A DNA stretch of 64,000 bases from Streptomyces sp. YIM 98790 (lineage in GTDB: Bacteria > Actinomycetota > Actinomycetes > Streptomycetales > Streptomycetaceae). The position numbers and the translations under genes were made by a program. The notes under the pieces are model-generated. The model made no database searches, was not told the DNA's origin, and was given only the letters and a program-made list of their open reading frames with translations. The stretch is taken from positions 17,441 to 81,440 of the forward strand of contig NZ_WTLH01000003.1 in assembly GCF_011421595.1 (NCBI RefSeq), given 5' to 3'. Below, piece by piece: positions 26,411 through 34,904 of this stretch; position 1 is the first letter of the stretch, and each line of letters starts with the position of its first letter.

Positions 26411-29400
26411 GTGACAGCACGCCCCCGGCCAACGCCGTCCGGACCGGATTCCGGCCCCGCCCGCAAGTCCCCTCCCGCCCCTGAGGTCACCGCCGCACGC
26501 GAAGCTCTCACCCAGGCCGTGACGGCCATCCCGCGGCAGCTGCCCACGGCTGCCGGGGAGATCTCCCCGGAGGATGTCGAGCACGCTCTCCATTCCGCCT
26601 CGGCGCACCATCGTCGCCACACCCTCGCCTCCATGGGGATCCGGGTCAACGCGACGAGGGTGAGCCCGGCGCTCTGCCGTGACTTCCTCGCCAGACTGCA
26701 ACGCGCCCCCTTGGAAACCCGTCTCATCCCCGCCGCCCGGCACCTGACGCATCCCCTGGTGGGCGACCTCGTCGAAACGGCCTACGCAAGTCCGCACCTG
26801 CGCTCCCGGATACTGCGTCCGGTGACGGACTTCTGGAGCCCCGCCCTGCTCCGTCTCGCGCTGCTGGCACACGCCTCGCTGTACAGCACCCAGGCGGAGA
26901 TCTGGCTCTGGGCCTGCGACCAGCAGTGGTTCACGAACTCCTGCGAACGCCAGGAAGAGCTGCAGAACCTGCGCCGGGCCGCACTTCGGGTGCACAACCT
27001 CGACGGCTCCGCGGAATTCCGGGAGGACGGACGGAAGGAAGTCCGCGACGAGGAAACCCCCGCCGCCTCCGAGGACCTGCCGGATGCCGGAAACCTCGGC
27101 AGCCTTGCCGACGCCCTGGAACGGCTGGACGCCTGCCTGGCCCAGGCCAGGAAAGCCGCGGACCGCACGGCGGATGCGCTGGAGCGCGAGAACTGCCCGG
27201 ATCCCGGCGATGTCCACGCCGTGCAGCAGCTCGTCAACGCGTTCGACCACGCCAGGCGGCTGGTGAGCACCATGGCCGCTGCGGATGCCGACCAGGACGA
27301 GGACGTCCCCGCACAGCAGGAGAACCGGAGCTTGTCGGCACTACGCCAGCAGGCCCGGTCCGTGCAACACCACCACGCCGATGAGTCCCTCCGGGAGGAA
27401 CTTGGTGCCCTGGCCGGTCTGGAAGCCACCGCGGAGGACGCGGGCCTGAAGCCGGCCGTGGAGGCAGCCCGTGACTCGGCCGCCGAGCTGCGCGCCAGGC
27501 GTACCTGGGACGACGCGGAACGACAGGCAGCACGCTCGCTGCGGGCACTGATCACCATGATCGGACTTGAACCTTCCGCCCCGGACTACTCCGATCGGCT
27601 CGTGGAGCTTCAGCCGCAGTTCGTCCAGGGATCCAGTCCTGCATGGATGAGGCTGGGCTACGACTGCCGTCGACTGGCCCTCAACCGGCCCGGCGAGAGC
27701 ACGGCCGACGGTCCAGTGGAAGAGCTGCTGGACACCGAGGAGCCTGGGGAGAAGGAAGCCCGCACCCACGAGTCGCCCACTGTGGCCGTCCGGCCTCCGG
27801 CCGCTCCGGAGAAACTGACAAAGCGCGTCGAGACCGCCGCCGTCACCACCGCCGAGCGCGCACACGACGGCCACGACGACGACAACCCGGCCGCCCGGCC
27901 GCCTGAGCCACCCCGCAGCAGCGATATACCCGCCCCGGCCGGTCCCCCTGCCCCGGCGTCCCCGGCCGGCGCCGCGGACCGGGGCGCCACCCAGGTCTCC
28001 GGCTCGGGCGGCGCCGCCTCTTCTCCCCCGGCCCACACCCCTCTCGCGGCATTCATCGCCGCGGAACGCTACAGCCTGGCTTCGGCGTTGGCCGAGGCAA
28101 CCGCGGAGTCCACCACTCGCATCGCCGTACTGCGGATCTGCGCATGGTCCATGGGACTGGCCTCGGACACCGGGAGCTGCGCCGGACAGCTGCGGGCCGC
28201 GGTACAGGAGCTGGACGTGCCGACTGTCGCCGCAGATCCGGTGGACCGGTTGCTCGCCGCCACCGCACTGCTGCACACGGCTGTCCTCACCGGCGATCCC
28301 GGGGCGGGCGGGCTGCTGGACGCCCTTGCCGACCGGCTACCGCCGCGCCTCGGCGATGCGGCACGCGCCGTGGGGCGGCGGGCGCAGCGCGGCATCCTCA
28401 CCGACTGTCCCGTGCTGTCGGTCGCGGCCGACACCGCGGGGCTGGAGACAGAACTCGCCGAAGCCCGGACCGAGTGCCGTCTTCTCCTCACTGGCATCCC
28501 CAAGTTCGGATTCCGGCCGGCCAGCGCCATCGCCAGGAATCTGCTGGCGCCCGAGGGACGCGTGGGCAGGCTGCTCTCCCTCGTCGCCGAGGACCGGCGA
28601 GAACAGCACCAGGAGATCGGAGAGGAGGTCCGCACCTTCACCGATCCCGCCCTGGTCCGCGGTCTCGTCGACGAGGTCTACTGGCAGGTCGTGAAGTCGG
28701 GCAACCGGCCCCTGGAAGGCAGGAACCGCAATGACCTGGTGCGCGCGGTGCTGGAACGGATGCGCCCAGTGCAGGCGTGGGTGTCCTGCGTGCGCCAGCT
28801 CCAGGCCAAGGGCAGCTGGGCGGCCCAGGAGGCCCGCGCCATGCTGGACGAAGTGCTGTCCGCCAAGGACGAGACGTTGGCACAGCTTGCCGAGGGGGAG
28901 GCCGAGAGCGACCCGCTGCGGCGGGCTGCGGCGCAGGCAGCGGGGGCGAGGCTGCGGCACGTCTGCTCGCTGCTGGAAGGCAGGCGCGAGGCTCCTGCCC
29001 AGGAGTTGCCCGCCGGCCTGGCCCGCGCCGGGGAGCTTCTGAAGATCCCCGGCTTCCACTACGACGAGTCGTCGGGCGAGGTACTCGGGAAACCGACCAT
29101 GCAGGCCGTGTGCGATGCCGCGGACCGAACCTGGGAGCAGGCCGCGCGGGCCCACGTGGCCGCGGAACGCTTCGACACCGCGCATCAGCTGCTGGAGCTT
29201 GCCGGACGGGGACTGCTGCCCGGTATCGCCGACGACGTTCTGCCCGACAACCTGGACACGGTGATCCGCAACAGCGGCAAGCTGGTGGCCGAGGAACTGG
29301 CACGAGCGGCCGAGGTCCTCGAGAGGCGGCTTCGGACATCCCGCGTGCACAATGTCGTCGACGAGACTACGGAACGAGCGCTCGAACATCGTCTGCGCGA

Positions 29401-32400
29401 TGCCGAGCCCACCCCCGACCGCAACCTCGCCGCGGTGAGGTCGGAGCAGGCGGCACTCAATGCGGAGCTGAACCGGGCCTGGGAACGTGAGAGGGCCCGG
29501 TTCCGGGCCCGGCTGGAGGAGCTTCCCGATGCCGCCGAGGCCGACCGGGAACGGGTGCGGAAGCTGCTGCGGGACGGAGATCTGCTCACCGCGGAGCAGA
29601 TCCTGAACTCGCTGGCCAAGGGCGAGGGCATTCCGGCACTCCCCGACCGCGGGGAGTTCTTCCACCGGTTCTTTCCCGCTGTCCCCGATGCGCTGGTGGA
29701 CGGCATCACTCAGAAGCTGGTCGAGACCGTCCGTGCCCGTGGGGCGTTCGCGGGGCTGCCGCAGTTGTCCTTCTCCCGGCTGTCCCGGGAGAACGCGATG
29801 ACGACCGCCGACGCCTTGGAAGCCTGGCGGCAGATGGCCCTGCGGGAGGGCAAGGAGCGCAGGGAAGGGCTCAAGGAAAGCGAACTGCTTGCCCCCGCCC
29901 TGCGGCTGCTGGGTCTGCGCAATCCCCGTCCGGTGCGACAGGACCGCCTGCCGTTCGGCAAGGACCACCGCTTCCTCGTCCTGCCGGGCCCGGAGCCCCT
30001 GGGGGATGCCCCGGTTCCGGAGTTCGGCTCCGCCCGTGGGCACCGCCTGCACATTCTGCTGGTCTGGGGCGAGCCCGAACCCAAACGGCTGCAGAGCTGG
30101 ATCGAGGACGACAAGGGGGGAGCCGGTCTGATCGTGGCGCACTTCGGCACCCTCGCCGTCGGGCGGCGCGCCGAACTCGCCGCCCTCGCCGTCGGCAATC
30201 CGAGACCCGTCATCGTGCTCGACGATGCCGCCCTGGCGTATCTGGCGGCACATGGTGACGGCCAGTGGGACTCCACGCTCCGGGTGCTGCTTCCCTTCTC
30301 GGCGGTCAACCCCTACCTGAGCAAGAAGCGCGCCCAGGTGCCGAGGGAGATGTTCTTCGGGCGCCGCACCGAACTGGAGGAGATCAGCTCGCCCAGGGGC
30401 TCCCAGGTTGTCTACGGCGGCCGCGGGCTGGGCAAGTCGGCGCTGCTCCAGGAAGCCGGAAACCGCTTCCTGGAGCAGAACCCCCGCGCTCGCTGCCGCA
30501 TCTCGCTGAGTCTGGACAGCGCCGGTTTCGGCACCCTGTCACCCGCCGAGCAGATCTGGGGGCTGATCGGCCAGGAGCTGGAACGGGCCGAGGTGCTGTC
30601 GGTTTCCAAGAAGGCCCGTCGGCTCGCCGGTTCCGACCACGCGCAGGTGGAGGCCTGCATCGTGGACTGGCTGGAGGGTGACAGCGACCGGGAACTGCTC
30701 GTCCTGCTCGACGAGGCGGACAAGTTCTTCGACAGCGATGCCCCGGAGTTCCTGCAAACCCGCAGGCTGCGCGACCTCGGCCGGTCGACCAGGGACCGGG
30801 TCAAGGTGGTCTTCGCCGGCCTGCGCTCGGTGCAGCGTTTCACCGCGGCCGCCAACTCGCCGTTCAGCCACCTGGCGCAGGAGCCGGTGGTGGTGGGCCC
30901 GCTGAAGCCCGCGGATGCCGCCGAACTGCTCGTGCAGCCCTTGGCGGCGCTGGGCTACCGGTTCGAGGACGACGATGTGGTCCACTCGGTCCTCGGCCAC
31001 TGTTCGTACCAGCCCTACCTGATCCAGATGTTCGCTCATCGTCTGGTCCGGGACCTCCACCGGCGGCGGCGCATGGCGTCCGATTCCGGGCTGTCTCTCC
31101 GGCCTCCGTACACCATCCTGCGCAGCGATGTCAGCTCCGTGCAGTCCGACGAGCGGCTCCGGGAGTCGATCACCGATACCTTCCGGGACACCCTCCGTCT
31201 CGACCCCCGGTACACGGTCATCGCCAATGCCACCGCCTACCACGCGTATCAGCACACCCTCGAGGCGACGATGAGGGAGTCCGAACTCCGGGCCGCTTGC
31301 CTCGACTGGTGGCCGAACGGCTTCCGCAATCTCAACCCGGACGAGTTCCGTGCCTATTTGATCGAACTGGAAGGGCTGGGAGTACTGGCCCGGGACCGGG
31401 ATCGCCGGGGCTGGCATCTGAGCAGCACCAACGCCCTGGGCATGATCGGCGGACTGAGCAGCGTGGAGAACGAACTCATGTCCGCCGCCGACCAGCCGGA
31501 ACCGGAGCGGTTCGCCGCCGCCGAACCACGGCACCGGCTGACGGACGGCACCTTCCTGCCCCTGACCGCCGAGCAGGTGACGGATCTCCTGCGACGCAAG
31601 ACGACGCAGGCGCGGGTCGTGCTCGGAACGCCTGCCACGGGAGTGGATGTGGTGGCGGACCGGCTGCGCCGATGTGCGGCGGACAACGGCTGGCATGCAC
31701 CGACAGTCGCGGGTCGCGGGGCCTTCCGGCAGGCCCTCGTCGAAGGCAGGCCGGGCGAGCGTCGGGTGATCATCGACGATCTGACGGGCAAGTCACCGGC
31801 TGCCGATTCCTGCCAGGAGGCGGTGGAGTGGGCGCTGACGCGGCTGCCGACGGGGCCGGATGTCCACCGGTCTGCGGTGGTGGTCGCCGGTCCCGGTCAG
31901 TGGCCTCTCTGGACCGCGGTACTCGGCCCGGACTGCCCCGAGAGTCTGGGCGTGGTGCTGCTACGGCGCTACACCGAGCACGGCCTTCGGGCCAGGGCGG
32001 TGGAGCAGCAGCAGTTCACTTCCGAATCCGCTTTTCCCCGCCTGCTGGAATTGACCGGCGGCTGGCCGCTGCTGGTGGACAGGGCCATGGCGACCGGGAA
32101 GGAGAGCCAAGGACTGGAAGAATTCCAGGAGTGGCTGGACTCCCGCCAGGGAGCGGAGGAGTTCCTCACCGCCTGCGGAGTCGGAGGCGGTTCGGTGCTG
32201 CGCCCTGCGTTCGCCACTCTGGCCGGGTTCTTCCAGCAAGGTGAAGGCAACCTGCCGTTCGTCGACCTCGCCGAACTCGTCGAGGAGTACGGAACGGCTC
32301 CGGAAGCGACAACGGCACCACAGACCGTGCAGATGTTGCACTCCATGGGTCTTTTCCGGCGGGACGGTACCGACAGCCACGGTGTGGACCAGTACATCGT

Positions 32401-32443
32401 CGATCCTGTCGTGCTGCGCTGCTGGCGGAACTCCACGCTCTGA
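26411..32443 (+). CDS. 2010-residue P-loop ATPase (AAA/STAND-like) with a second degenerate module
   Basis: Last gene of the operon, 74 bases after the previous one; GTG start with GGAG upstream. Residues 1-1150 are mostly helical with a Pro/Ala-rich linker at about 470-545. Residues about 1165-1280 (HRLHILLVWGEPEP, RPVIVLDDAALAYLA) look like a small Rossmann-like domain. The ATPase begins FFGRRTELEEI, with Walker A GGRGLGKS (K1342), Walker B LLVLLDEAD (D1434-E1435) and a helical lid. A second copy-like module follows: LGTPATG (1739-1745) where a P-loop should be, RRVIIDDL in the Walker B place, and TGGWPLLVDRA as in STAND ATPases, so it looks inactive. Family placement is loose. A sensor, scaffold or loader role is inferred. 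It could also be an ORC/Cdc6-like loader. Confidence 0.78.
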   Translation: MTARPRPTPSGPDSGPARKSPPAPEVTAAREALTQAVTAIPRQLPTAAGEISPEDVEHALHSASAHHRRHTLASMGIRVNATRVSPALCRDFLARLQRAPLETRLIPAARHLTHPLVGDLVETAYASPHLRSRILRPVTDFWSPALLRLALLAHASLYSTQAEIWLWACDQQWFTNSCERQEELQNLRRAALRVHNLDGSAEFREDGRKEVRDEETPAASEDLPDAGNLGSLADALERLDACLAQARKAADRTADALERENCPDPGDVHAVQQLVNAFDHARRLVSTMAAADADQDEDVPAQQENRSLSALRQQARSVQHHHADESLREELGALAGLEATAEDAGLKPAVEAARDSAAELRARRTWDDAERQAARSLRALITMIGLEPSAPDYSDRLVELQPQFVQGSSPAWMRLGYDCRRLALNRPGESTADGPVEELLDTEEPGEKEARTHESPTVAVRPPAAPEKLTKRVETAAVTTAERAHDGHDDDNPAARPPEPPRSSDIPAPAGPPAPASPAGAADRGATQVSGSGGAASSPPAHTPLAAFIAAERYSLASALAEATAESTTRIAVLRICAWSMGLASDTGSCAGQLRAAVQELDVPTVAADPVDRLLAATALLHTAVLTGDPGAGGLLDALADRLPPRLGDAARAVGRRAQRGILTDCPVLSVAADTAGLETELAEARTECRLLLTGIPKFGFRPASAIARNLLAPEGRVGRLLSLVAEDRREQHQEIGEEVRTFTDPALVRGLVDEVYWQVVKSGNRPLEGRNRNDLVRAVLERMRPVQAWVSCVRQLQAKGSWAAQEARAMLDEVLSAKDETLAQLAEGEAESDPLRRAAAQAAGARLRHVCSLLEGRREAPAQELPAGLARAGELLKIPGFHYDESSGEVLGKPTMQAVCDAADRTWEQAARAHVAAERFDTAHQLLELAGRGLLPGIADDVLPDNLDTVIRNSGKLVAEELARAAEVLERRLRTSRVHNVVDETTERALEHRLRDAEPTPDRNLAAVRSEQAALNAELNRAWERERARFRARLEELPDAAEADRERVRKLLRDGDLLTAEQILNSLAKGEGIPALPDRGEFFHRFFPAVPDALVDGITQKLVETVRARGAFAGLPQLSFSRLSRENAMTTADALEAWRQMALREGKERREGLKESELLAPALRLLGLRNPRPVRQDRLPFGKDHRFLVLPGPEPLGDAPVPEFGSARGHRLHILLVWGEPEPKRLQSWIEDDKGGAGLIVAHFGTLAVGRRAELAALAVGNPRPVIVLDDAALAYLAAHGDGQWDSTLRVLLPFSAVNPYLSKKRAQVPREMFFGRRTELEEISSPRGSQVVYGGRGLGKSALLQEAGNRFLEQNPRARCRISLSLDSAGFGTLSPAEQIWGLIGQELERAEVLSVSKKARRLAGSDHAQVEACIVDWLEGDSDRELLVLLDEADKFFDSDAPEFLQTRRLRDLGRSTRDRVKVVFAGLRSVQRFTAAANSPFSHLAQEPVVVGPLKPADAAELLVQPLAALGYRFEDDDVVHSVLGHCSYQPYLIQMFAHRLVRDLHRRRRMASDSGLSLRPPYTILRSDVSSVQSDERLRESITDTFRDTLRLDPRYTVIANATAYHAYQHTLEATMRESELRAACLDWWPNGFRNLNPDEFRAYLIELEGLGVLARDRDRRGWHLSSTNALGMIGGLSSVENELMSAADQPEPERFAAAEPRHRLTDGTFLPLTAEQVTDLLRRKTTQARVVLGTPATGVDVVADRLRRCAADNGWHAPTVAGRGAFRQALVEGRPGERRVIIDDLTGKSPAADSCQEAVEWALTRLPTGPDVHRSAVVVAGPGQWPLWTAVLGPDCPESLGVVLLRRYTEHGLRARAVEQQQFTSESAFPRLLELTGGWPLLVDRAMATGKESQGLEEFQEWLDSRQGAEEFLTACGVGGGSVLRPAFATLAGFFQQGEGNLPFVDLAELVEEYGTAPEATTAPQTVQMLHSMGLFRRDGTDSHGVDQYIVDPVVLRCWRNSTL

Positions 32444-32458
32444 CCAGGCTCAGCAAAC

Positions 32459-32497
32459 GCCCGGGCCGACTGCCGCCGAACCTTCTTCGGCCCGGGC
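32459..32497 (+). terminator. Hairpin terminator after the pPIWI-RE operon
   Basis: Perfect 11-base arms GCCCGGGCCGA (32459-32469) and TCGGCCCGGGC (32487-32497) lie 16 bases after the stop of the last operon gene. There is no T-run, as is common in streptomycetes. Confidence 0.6.
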
Positions 32498-32509
32498 ACG
32501 GCGACTCCG

Positions 32510-32571
32510 GCCGGCCCTGATCGCAGAGACCATCTGTGCTCTGTTGTCACAGCATTGCCCTCAGGGCCGGC
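32510..32571. repeat. Long-spaced inverted repeat at the right end of the defence island
   Basis: An 11-base perfect inverted repeat (32510-32520, GCCGGCCCTGA, and 32561-32571, with TCAGGGCCGG) encloses 40 bases that themselves hold short stems: CAGAG (32524-32528) with CTCTG (32539-32543), and CTGTG (32534-32538) with CACAG (32548-32552). It sits between convergent genes, so it could be a bidirectional terminator; an element boundary is possible but no matching copy was found on the left. Confidence 0.5.
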
Positions 32572-32613
32572 AGTCCCGGCTTCCAGGTTGTCCTGCCCGT
32601 GCCCGGCCGGAGC

Positions 32614-33756
32614 TCAGGCGGCGAGGGTGGGCTTGAGGAGGACCTTGGTCCAGCCGGATTCGCGGCGGTCGAACTTCTCGTAGGCGCTGGGGGCTTCGGC
32701 CAGGGGGAGGCGGTGGGAGACGACGAAGGAGGGTTCTGCGCGCCCGGCGACGATCAGGTCCCGCAGCTGGCGGTTGTACGCCTTGACGTCGGCCTGGCCG
32801 GTGCCCATGCGCAGGCCCTTCTCGAAGAACCGGCCCATGGCGAGGAGGAGCCGGCCGTGCTCGGCGGCGTCCGTGGGGGCACCCGGGTCGGAGGTGACGT
32901 ACAGGCCGACGACGCCCAGCATGCCGGTGGGGCGGACGGCCTCGATCAGGGTGTTGAGCACGACCGCGGGCTGTTCCTCGCCCTCGCTCACCGTGGCCTG
33001 GTAGCCGACGGCGTCGATGCCCTTGTCGGTGCCCTCGCCGCCGGTGTGCTCCTTGATCTGCTCGGCAGGGTCGCCCTCGGCCAGGCTGACCGGGACGGCG
33101 CCGATGCGTTCGGCGAGGCGCAGCCGGTCGGGCCGGCGGTCGACCACGAAGACCCGTGAGGCACCGCGCAGCATCGCCGAGTAGGCGGCCATCAGGCCGA
33201 CCGGTCCGGCGCCGGAGACGCAGACCGTCTCGCCCGGGGAGACCTGGGCCAGCTCGGTGGCGTGGTAGCCGGTGGGGAAGATGTCGGCCAGCAGCGCGAA
33301 ATCGTCCTCGTGTTCCTCCCCCGGCGGCAGTTTGAGGCAGTTGAAGTCGGCGAACGGTACCCGCAGGTACTCGGCCTGCCCGCCCCGGTAGGGCCCCATG
33401 GAGACATAGCCGTAGGCGCCGCCGGCGAACCCCTCGTTCACGGTGAGGCAGAAGCCGGTGCGGTCGGCCAGGCAGTTCTTGCAGAATCCGCAGGCCACAT
33501 TGAAGGGCAGGACGACCCGGTCCCCCTTCTTGATCCGGGCGACCCCGGACCCGGTCTCCACCACGACGCCCATGTTCTCGTGGCCGAAGACGATGCCCGG
33601 CTCGGCGCCGGTGCGGCCCTCGTACATGTGCAGGTCCGAGCCGCAGATCGCCGTGGTGGTGATCTTGATGATCACATCGGTGGGGGCTTCGAGCCGGGGG
33701 TCGGGCACCTCTTCCACGGCCACCTGGTGCGGTTCCTTGTAGACCACCGCTTTCAT
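32614..33756 (-). CDS. fdhA: Glutathione-independent, NAD-dependent formaldehyde dehydrogenase (zinc MDR family)
   Basis: 380 residues. Zinc-dependent medium-chain dehydrogenase oxidising formaldehyde or similar aldehydes/alcohols in the cytosol. The catalytic zinc site is in ICGSDLHMYEGR and GHEN. The structural zinc loop has four cysteines in CGFCKNCLADRTGFC. The Rossmann fold is at VSGAGPVGLMAAY. The start MKAVVYKEPH is the family's usual N-terminus and has GAGGAGCG upstream; the frame stays open to 33891 but that extension is not conserved-looking. It converges on the defence operon and diverges from the acetyltransferase gene. Ordinary base composition suggests the core chromosome resumes here. 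Substrate is inferred from family likeness only. Confidence 0.85.
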   Translation of the reverse strand: MKAVVYKEPHQVAVEEVPDPRLEAPTDVIIKITTTAICGSDLHMYEGRTGAEPGIVFGHENMGVVVETGSGVARIKKGDRVVLPFNVACGFCKNCLADRTGFCLTVNEGFAGGAYGYVSMGPYRGGQAEYLRVPFADFNCLKLPPGEEHEDDFALLADIFPTGYHATELAQVSPGETVCVSGAGPVGLMAAYSAMLRGASRVFVVDRRPDRLRLAERIGAVPVSLAEGDPAEQIKEHTGGEGTDKGIDAVGYQATVSEGEEQPAVVLNTLIEAVRPTGMLGVVGLYVTSDPGAPTDAAEHGRLLLAMGRFFEKGLRMGTGQADVKAYNRQLRDLIVAGRAEPSFVVSHRLPLAEAPSAYEKFDRRESGWTKVLLKPTLAA

Positions 33757-33874
33757 GCCGCGCTCCTCGTCGTCCGGATTGATCACTGCTGCCTTCCGGC
33801 ACGCCGGGTAACCGGTGGGACGGGCCGCAAACGGCGGGGGTGACGGGGTGGCCGGGGTCGCCTTGAATGGGCGG

Positions 33875-34399
33875 GTGGACAGGAACAACATTCAGGGGCA
33901 GTGGGTGGAACTGCGGCCGGCGGGCACGGGGGACGCACCCGCCTTCCGGGCGGCGCTGGGGACCCCGGAGGTGGCGCGCTGGTGGCGCTGGCCGGACATG
34001 GAGAAGGAGGTCGCCGCCCAGCGCGGGCCGGACGAGGACATACTGGCGGTGACGGTCGGCGGCGAGGTCGCGGGCATGATCCAGTGGTACGAGGAGACCG
34101 AGCCGGAGTACCACCACGCCGGGATGGATCTCTTCCTCCACCCGGCCTGGCACGGGCGCGGCCTGGGCACCGACACCGTGCGGACCATGGCACGGTGGCT
34201 GATCGGGGAGCGCGGACACCACCGGCTGGTCATCGACCCGGACGCCCGGAACGAGCAGGCCATCCGCTGCTACGAACGAGTGGGCTTCCGGCGGGTCGGG
34301 CTGCTGCGCAAGTACTGGCTGGACCACACGACCGGCGAGTGGAGCGACGGCCTGCTGCTGGACCTGCTGGCCGAGGAGCTGACCGGCCCCGGTCGCTAG
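33875..34399 (+). CDS. GNAT-family N-acetyltransferase, aminoglycoside 6'-acetyltransferase-like
   Basis: 174 residues from GTG 33875; the start is uncertain because the frame is open to 33815 and no strong ribosome-binding site is seen. It would transfer an acetyl group from acetyl-CoA to an amine. The acetyl-CoA loop is HPAWHGRGLGTDTVRTM; the end of the fold shows NEQAIRCYERVGFRRVG. The N-terminal VELRPAGTGDAPAFRAAL is typical of the family. The closest remembered relatives are AAC(6')-type enzymes, but aminoglycoside activity cannot be concluded; a metabolic or protein amine target is as likely. The VOC gene follows after nine bases, so the two are probably co-transcribed. The 118-base divergent spacer from fdhA shows no clear promoter. 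Confidence 0.8.
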   Translation: MDRNNIQGQWVELRPAGTGDAPAFRAALGTPEVARWWRWPDMEKEVAAQRGPDEDILAVTVGGEVAGMIQWYEETEPEYHHAGMDLFLHPAWHGRGLGTDTVRTMARWLIGERGHHRLVIDPDARNEQAIRCYERVGFRRVGLLRKYWLDHTTGEWSDGLLLDLLAEELTGPGR

Positions 34400-34408
34400 G
34401 GTGGGGTG

Positions 34409-34852
34409 ATGGAGCAGCGAATCAGCCTGGTCACGCTCGGCGTGACGGATCTGGCCCGGGCGCGGGACTTCTACCTGGCCCTGGGATGGCAGGGTCAGGA
34501 AGTGCAGGAGACGGTGTTCTTCCAGGCCGGTGGCCTGGCCCTGGTGCTGTGGGACCGGGAGAAGCTGGCCCGCGACTGCGGACTGGCGACGGACGAGCCC
34601 GGTGAGACCAGCGCCTTCGGCGGTATCGCCCTGGCGCACAACGTGCGCTCGCCGGAGGAGGTCGACGCCCTGCTCGCCACCGCCGGGCGGGCCGGGGCGC
34701 TGATCACCCGGCCCGCCGCAGAGACCTTCTACGGCGGCTACGCGGGCGTCTTCCTCGACCCGGACGGCCACGCCTGGGAGATCGCCCACAACCCCGGCTT
34801 CCCGCTCGCCGAGGACGGCTCGCTGACCGTCCCCGACCTGGGCGCGTCATGA
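34409..34852 (+). CDS. VOC superfamily (glyoxalase/bleomycin-resistance fold) protein
   Basis: 147 residues with the paired beta-alpha-beta-beta-beta fold of the VOC family. It opens RISLVTLGVTDLARARDFYLALGW and closes with GVFLDPDGHAWEIAHNPGF, where the Glu of the metal site stands (WEIA). Members are metal-dependent dioxygenases, isomerases or drug-binding proteins, and the substrate here is unknown. The ATG follows the acetyltransferase stop closely; co-transcription is likely. Its TGA lies in the stem of the terminator hairpin that follows. Confidence 0.82.
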   Translation: MEQRISLVTLGVTDLARARDFYLALGWQGQEVQETVFFQAGGLALVLWDREKLARDCGLATDEPGETSAFGGIALAHNVRSPEEVDALLATAGRAGALITRPAAETFYGGYAGVFLDPDGHAWEIAHNPGFPLAEDGSLTVPDLGAS

Positions 34853-34904
34853 CGCGGAGGCGGGGTGGCCCCCGGTGTCCGGCGGGGGCCACCCGGGTGC
34901 GTCA
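34850..34904. terminator. Bidirectional terminator whose stem holds both stop codons
   Basis: Core arms GGGTGGCCCCCG (34863-34874) and CGGGGGCCACCC (34883-34894) are a perfect 12-base match with an 8-base loop. Outside them TGACGC (34850-34855) pairs with GCGTCA (34899-34904). These outer bases are the stop codons of the two convergent genes. Confidence 0.8.

Noticed and set aside
1..32443. BREX, DISARM, Dnd/Ssp phosphorothioation or Dpd 7-deazaguanine system
   Set aside because: None of their marker genes (pglZ/brxC, drmA with DUF1998, dndCDE, dpdA) could be recognised; the pPIWI-RE marker is present instead.
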